A stretch of 30,000 bases of DNA, taken from contig CAJNDS010000218.1 of the NCBI GenBank assembly GCA_905221605.1, positions 140,001-170,000 of the forward strand, read 5' to 3'. Position numbers and translations under genes: made by a program. Shown one piece after another: positions 25,501 to 30,000 of the stretch; positions within the stretch are counted from its first letter, which is position 1; the number at the start of each line of letters is the position of its first letter. The stretch is from Symbiodinium natans (Eukaryota > Sar > Dinophyceae > Suessiales > Symbiodiniaceae). The notes under the pieces are model-generated. The model searched no databases, was not told where the DNA came from, and saw only the letters and a list, made by a program, of their open reading frames with translations.

Positions 25501-28500
25501 GTTTAGGGTTTAGGGTTTAGGGTTAGTGCTTCTCCTCTTGTCACAGGGCTTCTAAAGGCCCTACACGCGAAACGGCCTGGAAGGCTTTTACGGGTCGTGG
25601 AAAGGGTTAGACGTACCTTAATTCACATGAAATTTTGCAAATACCCCACACATACTTGGACACATACTTGAAAACCTAGCCCGAAACCCTAAACCCTAAA
25701 CCTTAGGGTTTAGGGTGTAGGGTTTGCGGGTTTAGGAAGTTTGGGAAGTTTAGGAAGTTTAGGAAGTTTGGGAAGTTTAGGAAGTTTAGGAAATTTAGGA
25801 AGTTTGGGAAGTTTGGGAAGTTTAGGAAGTTTAGGAAGTTTAGGAAGTTTGGGAAGTTTAGGAAGTTTAGGAAGCTTACGATTTAGGGTTTAGGGTTTAG
25901 GATTTAGGGTTTAGGGTTTAGGGCTTCGGGTTTAGGGTTTAGGGTTTAGGGCGGGTTGATGGTCCATGCGCGGAGCAGCGCCCAGTGAGTGGTGCCCCTG
26001 CAAGTTGGCACCGACCACCAATCCTTCCAAGGCCCTTACACCCTAAACTCCCAAATCCTGGGCTCTAAACCCTAAACCCTAAACCCCTGAACCCCTGAAC
26101 CCCTAAACCCCTAAACCCCTAAACCCCTAAACCCCCAAACCCCTAAACCCCTAAACCCTAAACCCTAAACCCGCAACCCGCAACCCCCATACCCTAAACC
26201 CCTAAACCCCTAAACCCACGCCCTGAAAGTGGTTTAGCAACTTTGCTGATTCTCTGCAGCTGCACCAGCAGATTCATAGGCGGGGAGGGGAGTGGAGAGG
26301 GTGGGAGGTACGAAGGGATGAGTCCAAGAAATGGCTGGAACAACCAGAACAATGGCGAGGTTGCAAAGGTCAACATCATGCAGAAGTCAGGCTTGGCGCA
26401 AAAGAAGCCAAAACCGTGACGCATCACATGGTTCCAGACGCTGCTATAGAGCCACGGCCCTTGACTGATCGTTTCCCGAAGAAGACGCCCAAGGAACAAT
26501 AACTCAAGGGCCCTCGTTTTGCCAAGAAAAAGCCACGTCAAAAGCAAAGAAGGGCCCTCGATGCTGGTCCCAATCTGTGACATCGTGATTTCCCAAAATA
26601 GGGGGTACCCCCTTACATACCCCAAAATACTTTTGCCCTATTCAAAGGAACCCCAAATAGGGCAAGACCATGACCATCGACGGGTCCCCAGACCATGACA
26701 GCCAACGTCCGGGCCTTCGTCATCCGTGAGCCAGTGTGCCATTTGTTCCACAGCTTCGCGACGGACTGCGAGAAGTTGACGAAGATGCGCCTGCGAAGGG
26801 TCTTGGGGACAGGGCCCACCCCGAGGTTAGGGCTTTGGGTTTTCGATTTAGGGGGCTAGGTGGGTTAGAGAGAAGAGAGGGCACCTGACAGGAACGACAG
26901 GCTTCCGACATTGCGGGGGAGAGGGGTCCTTTGGGAACCTATCAGCAAGGGGCATTGTCGTCTTTTAAGAGGCCCGAAACCATAGTTGTCCCTAAACCCT
27001 AAATCCCTGATACCTATACCCTCGGCCTGTCATCGATGACGCAGTCGTGCATCTTGAAGTACGCCTGCCCCAGGCAAACAGGTCTAGATCCAGGGATCCC
27101 CAAACCCTGAACCCTATAACGAGAAGCCCTCAAACCTTGGAAGGCCCCAAACCTAGACTCCCCCTAGAACCGAATCAAGAACAATGAATGCTTGGAGGTT
27201 CATGGTACTTACTAACCAAGTAGAACTGTTACTGTACTTATAACTGTACTTATAAGCATACTAGGGCACTTACTGGGGCTTGTAAGTGGGCGATAAGTAC
27301 AGTTATAATTGGCTAATCAGTACCATGAACCTCCAAACAGTAGCACTAATTCCTAGGAGGACCATGGAAACTCACCGGCCTGCTCGCAGTCCCGCGGATT
27401 CTCGAAGATGATGAAGGCGTACTGGAGCGAGTCGCCAGTCCTGGGCGGCCCGGCTTCAAGCCCTCTTGGTTGAGGAATTTAAGGGATTTAAGGGATTTAA
27501 GGGATCTAAGGGATCTAAGGGATTTTAGGGATTTAAGGGATCTAGAGGTTTAGGGGTTTAGGGATTCCGATTATGGCGCTTAGGGGTTTAGGGATTTCGT
27601 GGCTTAGGGCTTGATGGGGGTTTGGGGGGACGGTTTTTGGATGCCTTCAAACCCTGTTGAGCCCCTGGAGCCCCCAAAAGCCCGAAACCTAAACGCTGAG
27701 ATTCTTTTCTGGACCCTAAACGCGGAGGCTCGACTTAGGTGAGTCTTGCGGAGACGAAGAGAACTCTCCTTCGGGATTTAAGGGGGTTTAGGGTTTAGGG
27801 TTTAAAATTTAAGGTTTAGGCTTTAGGGTTTCGAGTTTAGGGTTACTTACTCACCTGCGCGCCAGAATGCCCTGCACGACTGGTGACAACATCGGCTTGC
27901 ACGGCAACGCTCTGAGCACCCTATTGAGATGGCCAGGTGCCCGAGTTGACACATTCAGACATTCAGGCGCCCATCCTTTCATGGTCAAAACTTCTCGAGG
28001 AAGAAGAGGGGTTTAGGGTTTAGGGTTTAGGGTTTAGGGCTTAGGGCTTAGGGTTTAGGGTTTAGGGTTTAGGGTTTAGGGTTTAGGGTTTAGGGTTGCG
28101 CACACGATGCTCGAGAGCTTTTTGGGCAAGAGCTGATACTGCGGGGTCGCGGGGAGTTTCTGGAGACATGCTAAACCCTCAACTTCTGTGACCCTAAACC
28201 CTAAACCCCGAAACTTCCCTAAACCTCTAAAGCTCAAACCCTAATCTCTAAACCTCTAAATAACCCTAAACCCTAAACCCTAAACCCTAAACCCTAAACC
28301 CTAAACCCTAAACCCTAAACCCTAAACCCTAAACCCTAAACCCTAAACCCTAAACCCTAAACTAAACCCTAAACCCTAAAATTCTAAACCTCTAAACCCG
28401 AGAGTCCAACCTTGGGCTTGGGCAGCTCTTGGGCTTGGAGTTTAGGGTTGGCAGTTCTAACCCTAAACCCTAAACCCTAAACCCTAAACGCTAAACCCTA

Positions 28501-29625
28501 AACCCTAAACCCTAAACCCTAAACCCTAAACCCTAAACCCTAAACCCTAAACCCTAAACCCTAAACCCTAAACCCAAACCTTATACCCTAAACCACAAAA
28601 CACAAACCCAAGCCCTGAACGTCTCGTCTGAGCACGGAGGTGCGGTGGCCGACTCCTGAGGCCGGAAAAAAAAACATCCCCTAAGACCCCCCAAAGCCCC
28701 GGCAGCCCCGAAAGCCCTGATCCCGAAACCCTAAACCCTAAACCCTAAACCCCTAACCCTAAACCCTAAACCCTAAACCCTAAACCCTAAACCCCTAACC
28801 CTAAACCCTAAACCCTAAACCCGCAGCTTGGGGAAGGCGCTTCCAGTCGCGCACGATCTCGCAGCTTTTGATCGGGCCGAAACCTGAAAATCGAAGGACG
28901 GGTTTTAGGGTTCTAGCGTTCTAGAATTCTTTGGGGTTCTGGTGTTCTAGGGTTCTAGGGTTCTAGGGTTTAGGGTTGTTTTTTTTTGGGGGGAGGGGGG
29001 GGGGGGGTGGGGATTAAAAAACGGTGCTTCTAAGGAAATTTGAATTTCGGGGTTTTTAGGTTTCGCGTAGAATACAACTCACAAGCACGCCATCCAGGGT
29101 CTGGGCTGAAAGGTCAGGGGTACTTAGAAGTGCGGATAATACGTGGCGTAAGTGTCTACATTCATATTGAACTGCACGTCATCCCTAAATCATGGCGACC
29201 TGCAAACCCACAAACCTTCAAGCAGGGAACCCCAGGATCCTTTCCCACTCCGCCGACGTTCAACTTATTCAGGGGAATCTGAGGGGGTAGGGTAGAAACC
29301 CTCAACCCCTACATCCCCAAACGCCCAAACCCCGAAACCCCCCTAAACCCCTAAACCCCCAAACTCGACCCCCTAAAACACCCCTTAACCCCTGCAGGCT
29401 CGGAAGCCCTGAAGCCCCTAAACCCCCTCAGCCACCTCCAGCCCCTGCACCCCAAACCCCCCAAACCCCCACAACCCGGCACAGGCCCTGAACCCCCTAA
29501 ACCCGACACCCTAAACCCTAAACCCTAAACCCTAAACCCTAAACCCTAAACCCCCAAAACACCAGAAACCCCAAACCTACGTTCTGAGTGCTCCGGCGCG
29601 AGAAGATGAGCTCCAGGTCGCCATC
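22464..29625 (-). CDS. PPIL4: PPIL4-like cyclophilin/RRM protein, partial (5' end beyond window)
   Basis: PPIL4 proteins are nuclear peptidyl-prolyl isomerase-like proteins with a cyclophilin domain, an RNA-recognition motif (RRM) and a charged tail, associated with splicing. Five minus-strand exons spell the RRM from its second half: [64 protein letters not shown]. The VIDDRRI-V-FSQSVAK run is typical of PPIL4 and unlike most RRMs. All RRM junctions keep phase using GC donors and AG|G acceptors. Six further phase-compatible exons (25347 to 22464) give a tail rich in Lys, Gly, Pro and Ser ending at TAA 22464; their membership is inferred from phase and codon bias, not homology. The first RRM strand and the cyclophilin domain should lie right of 30000. 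An alternative is that the RS-type tail at 19755-21025 belongs to this gene. Confidence 0.78.
22968..23219 (+). repeat. TTTAGGG array with CTCAGGG/CTTAGGG end
   Basis: About 250 bp. The distal end turns into GGGCTCA and GGGCTTA variants. Confidence 0.93.
23407..23505 (-). CDS. Probable tail exon ([14 protein letters not shown])
   Basis: Thirty-three codons ([20 protein letters not shown] then [13 protein letters not shown]) lie between AAG|C and CAG|GTTTAG. The donor itself is the first bases of a GTTTAGGG-type repeat, so a telomere repeat here supplies a canonical 5' splice site. A short plus-strand frame also crosses this DNA, with poorer splice signals. Confidence 0.5.
24097..24275 (+). 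repeat. TTTGGGG array
   Basis: Mostly TTTGGGG heptamers, with a few TTTAGGG at the edges. Confidence 0.92.
24353..24583. mobile_element. Second MITE copy, interrupted by a telomere array
   Basis: The left terminus TACTTGGAGGTTCATGGTAC and the interior match the copy at 27191-27337. Near the right end, after TTGGTTAGTA, about 90 bp of CCCTAAA repeats intervene (24477-24567), and then the element resumes as CATGAGCCTCCAAGTA, the expected end of the terminal inverted repeat. The array therefore lies within the element. Confidence 0.75.
24615..24678 (-). CDS. Probable tail exon ([13 protein letters not shown])
   Basis: It encodes [20 protein letters not shown], a Lys-Gly repeat of the kind found in nuclear RNA-binding tails. 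The acceptor GGCAG|A completes the Arg of the previous exon; the donor is GC in phase 0. Confidence 0.55.
24857..24944 (-). CDS. Probable tail exon ([14 protein letters not shown])
   Basis: It encodes [20 protein letters not shown] and SVRGKPRSR. The splice signals are canonical: a pyrimidine-rich CCACCCCTCAG|G acceptor and a CG|GTAAAG donor. The Pro/Ser/Arg composition suggests a disordered, possibly phosphorylated linker. Confidence 0.55.
25039..25123 (-). CDS. Probable tail exon ([14 protein letters not shown])
   Basis: It encodes [20 protein letters not shown] then VWEFSPGS. The donor is A|GTTACA in phase 1, exactly matched by the next exon. No family is recognised. Confidence 0.5.
25130..25266 (-). 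repeat. 21-bp higher-order telomere repeat
   Basis: CCCCAAA-CCCTAAA-CCCTAAA repeats about five times as a unit of three heptamers, which implies amplification of a mutated block. Confidence 0.9.
25276..25347 (-). CDS. Probable tail exon ([14 protein letters not shown])
   Basis: Twenty-four codons ([20 protein letters not shown] then LRFR) lie between CAG|G and a GC donor, phase 0 at both ends. No domain is recognised; the composition is that of a disordered linker. It is assigned to the PPIL4-like gene by position, strand and phase. Confidence 0.5.
25366..25525 (+). repeat. TTTAGGG array
   Basis: About 20 heptamers lie just 5', in transcript terms, of the exon at 25276-25347. Confidence 0.95.
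25733..25876 (+). repeat. 9-bp array (GGAAGTTTA / GGAAGTTTG)
   Basis: About 16 units are flanked on both sides by TTTAGGG repeats and look derived from them. Confidence 0.92.
26070..26215 (-). repeat. 8-bp array (CCCCTAAA)
   Basis: The units have one extra C over the telomere heptamer. Confidence 0.88.
26230..26606 (-). other. Long repeat-free open frame inside PPIL4-like gene
   Basis: One minus-strand frame stays open for about 140 codons, from ATG 26625 to 26194, part of it crossing a hairpin element. It is rich in Leu, Phe and Trp ([20 protein letters not shown], later [18 protein letters not shown]), which would suggest membrane segments. This is the longest open frame in the window and has no telomere repeats, but codon use is not GC3-rich, no family is recognised, and it sits in a place where the PPIL4-like gene needs an intron. 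It could be a nested gene, a retained mobile element or chance. Confidence 0.2.
26584..26662. mobile_element. GGGGTACC-type hairpin repeat
   Basis: CCCAAAATAGGGGGTACCCC and the later ACCCCAAATAGGGC form an imperfect fold-back related to the family above. It lies close to a PPIL4-like RRM exon. Confidence 0.5.
26715..26790 (-). CDS. PPIL4: PPIL4-like RRM exon ([10 protein letters not shown])
   Basis: It encodes [20 protein letters not shown] and SRMTK. PPIL4 reads RRIHVDFSQSVAKVKWKGK here, the last RRM strand and its conserved tail. The acceptor is CGCAG|G. The 3' boundary is uncertain: either AAG|GCCCGG at 26714 or ATG|GTCTGG at 26693, both in phase 0. Confidence 0.88.
27027..27064 (-). CDS. 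PPIL4: PPIL4-like RRM exon ([12 protein letters not shown])
   Basis: The 38-nt exon encodes [12 protein letters not shown], equivalent to AFFKMDNVLIDD in PPIL4. The acceptor is GGCAG|G and the donor AG|GCCGAG; the split Arg codon is completed by the next exon. Confidence 0.92.
27191..27337. mobile_element. MITE with about 29-bp terminal inverted repeats (intact copy)
   Basis: Both ends read (C/T)TTGGAGGTTCATGGTACT, followed on the left by TACTAACCAA and on the right by GATTAGCCAA in inverted orientation. The internal part has repeated ACTGTACTTATAA motifs. It encodes no protein and lies in the PPIL4-like intron 27065-27379. A second copy is at 24353-24583. Confidence 0.8.
27380..27440 (-). 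CDS. PPIL4: PPIL4-like RRM exon with RNP1
   Basis: It encodes [26 protein letters not shown] is the RNP1-type RNA-contact strand of the RRM (PPIL4: GESLCYAFIEFEKEEDCEKA). The acceptor is CCCAG|G. The donor is GC; AGGC recurs at the downstream acceptor, giving a short direct repeat at the intron ends. Confidence 0.92.
27475..27560 (+). repeat. 9-bp array (GGGATTTAA / GGGATCTAA)
   Basis: About eight units follow the PPIL4-like RNP1 exon (27380-27440) on the plus-strand axis. Confidence 0.9.
28006..28097 (+). repeat. TTTAGGG array
   Basis: It lies in the 1.4-kb RRM intron (27441-28840), whose other arrays at 28262-28380, 28456-28580 and 28732-28822 run in the opposite orientation. Confidence 0.93.
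28262..28580 (-). repeat. CCCTAAA arrays
   Basis: Two long arrays (28262-28380 and 28456-28580) are separated by a short island (28385-28455). Confidence 0.93.
28732..28822 (-). repeat. CCCTAAA array with duplicated slip
   Basis: The block CCCTAAACCCCTAACCCTAAA occurs twice within the array, so a slipped unit was copied. Confidence 0.9.
28841..28883 (-). CDS. PPIL4: PPIL4-like RRM exon ([13 protein letters not shown])
   Basis: The 43-nt exon encodes [13 protein letters not shown], matching PPIL4 RFGPIRSCEVIRDWKTG. The acceptor is TTTTCAG|GT and the donor AA|GCGCC; the Lys codon is finished by the next exon 1.4 kb away. Confidence 0.88.
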
Positions 29626-29725
29626 CTGCCCCACCCATAGAGCCCGAAGGGCTCAGGCATTGGGGTTTAGGGTTTAGGGTTTAGGGTTTAGGGTTTAGGG
29701 TTTAGGGTTTAGGGTTTAGGGTTTG
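29510..29725. repeat. Inverted telomere arrays around a micro-exon
   Basis: CCCTAAA (29510-29552) lies on one side of the 28-nt RRM exon and TTTAGGG (29662-29725) on the other, so the flanks could pair in the transcript. Confidence 0.85.
29598..29625 (-). CDS. PPIL4: PPIL4-like RRM micro-exon (DGDLELIFS)
   Basis: This 28-nt exon encodes DGDLELIFS plus the first base of Arg, matching the RRM helix DEDLEIIFSRFG of PPIL4. The acceptor is GGCAG|GAT and the donor C|GCCGGA. It is identified because it joins exactly, in phase, with the next exon. Confidence 0.8.
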
Positions 29726-30000
29726 AGGTTTAAGGTTTCTGGTTTGGGGGTCAGGCGGTTTGAGGGCTTTAGCAGGTAGTGGTTTAGGGTAGGAGTTCAG
29801 GTTCAGGGTTTCAGCGCTGAGCCCTAAATAAGCATTTCCCACCATGGGGGTACCCCTGAAGACGCCAAAAAAAAAAACAACAATCCTTACCCAAAACACG
29901 CACCCCCATTCTCGGAATAGAATCCTGCACTTGAACCCGGTGCCCAACCCACAGCCCCGAACCTCAAACCCTGAACCCTAAGCCCGGCAAGCGCAGTGCC
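29726..30000. other. Right edge, presumably PPIL4-like intron
   Basis: It contains a GGGGGTACCCC palindrome (29847-29857), an A-rich tract and degenerate repeats. A short exon could begin at the very edge, but too little is present to tell. Confidence 0.3.

Noticed and set aside
26884-26911. Start codon MSEACRSCQ followed by a GT donor on the minus strand
   Set aside because: It falls inside the intron between two well-supported RRM exons of the PPIL4-like gene.
27852-27920. Minus-strand exon with good splice signals ([16 protein letters not shown]; donor GTGAGTAAG)
   Set aside because: It lies between RRM exons that already join perfectly, and inserting it would break the domain. It shows that exon-like islands can be spurious.

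Overview
The window looks like nuclear DNA of a dinoflagellate or close relative. Three things point there. (1) Short, GC-rich exons encode clearly eukaryotic proteins: a divergent actin, and the RNA-recognition domain of a PPIL4-type cyclophilin. (2) Intron donors are a mix of GT, GC and GA, and nearly all acceptors read AG|G, a combination described for dinoflagellates. (3) The plant/alveolate-type telomere heptamer TTTAGGG and its complement CCCTAAA fill almost all the space between exons. The organism assignment is inference; gene identities rest on translations read directly from the sequence.

Layout. 1-2055: telomere-like arrays, a poly-G tract, a small hairpin element and a few unassigned exon-like islands. 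2056-9577 (minus): a complete actin-family gene in 13 exons (about 384 codons), ATG at 9577, TGA ending at 2056. 9578-9868: its 5' flank, mostly CCCTAAA arrays. 9869-14080 (minus): at least eight exon-like islands with strong GC3 bias from a gene I could not identify. 14081-16388: repeat-rich spacer between divergent genes. 16389-18953 (plus): phase-compatible exon candidates starting with one that resembles class V aminotransferases and ending at TAA 18953. 19755-21852 (minus): a small gene ending in an Arg/Ser/Asp (RS/RD) tail. 22464 to beyond the right edge (minus): a PPIL4-like gene whose RRM is split into five exons of 28-76 nt, followed by a disordered K/G/P/S-rich tail. The catalytic cyclophilin domain must lie beyond position 30000.

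The main point of interest is architectural. TTTAGGG/CCCTAAA arrays are not a chromosome end here. They sit in both orientations, tens of times, inside introns and spacers of apparently intact genes. Several arrays have drifted into homogenised variants (TTCAGGG, CTTAGGG, TTTGGGG, a 21-bp higher-order unit and 9-bp units). In one case an array interrupts a terminal inverted repeat of a small inverted-repeat transposon, of which an uninterrupted copy lies 2.7 kb away. Other dispersed hairpin families also lie in introns and spacers. Together this suggests an intron landscape built by insertion or expansion of telomere repeats and small mobile elements, perhaps introner-like.

The actin is unusual: its nucleotide-binding site carries substitutions at positions equivalent to Gln137 and Asp154, and the DNase-I loop is shortened. 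It may be a non-hydrolysing actin-like protein rather than conventional actin. No tRNA, rRNA, CRISPR array, prokaryotic operon or virus gene was seen.
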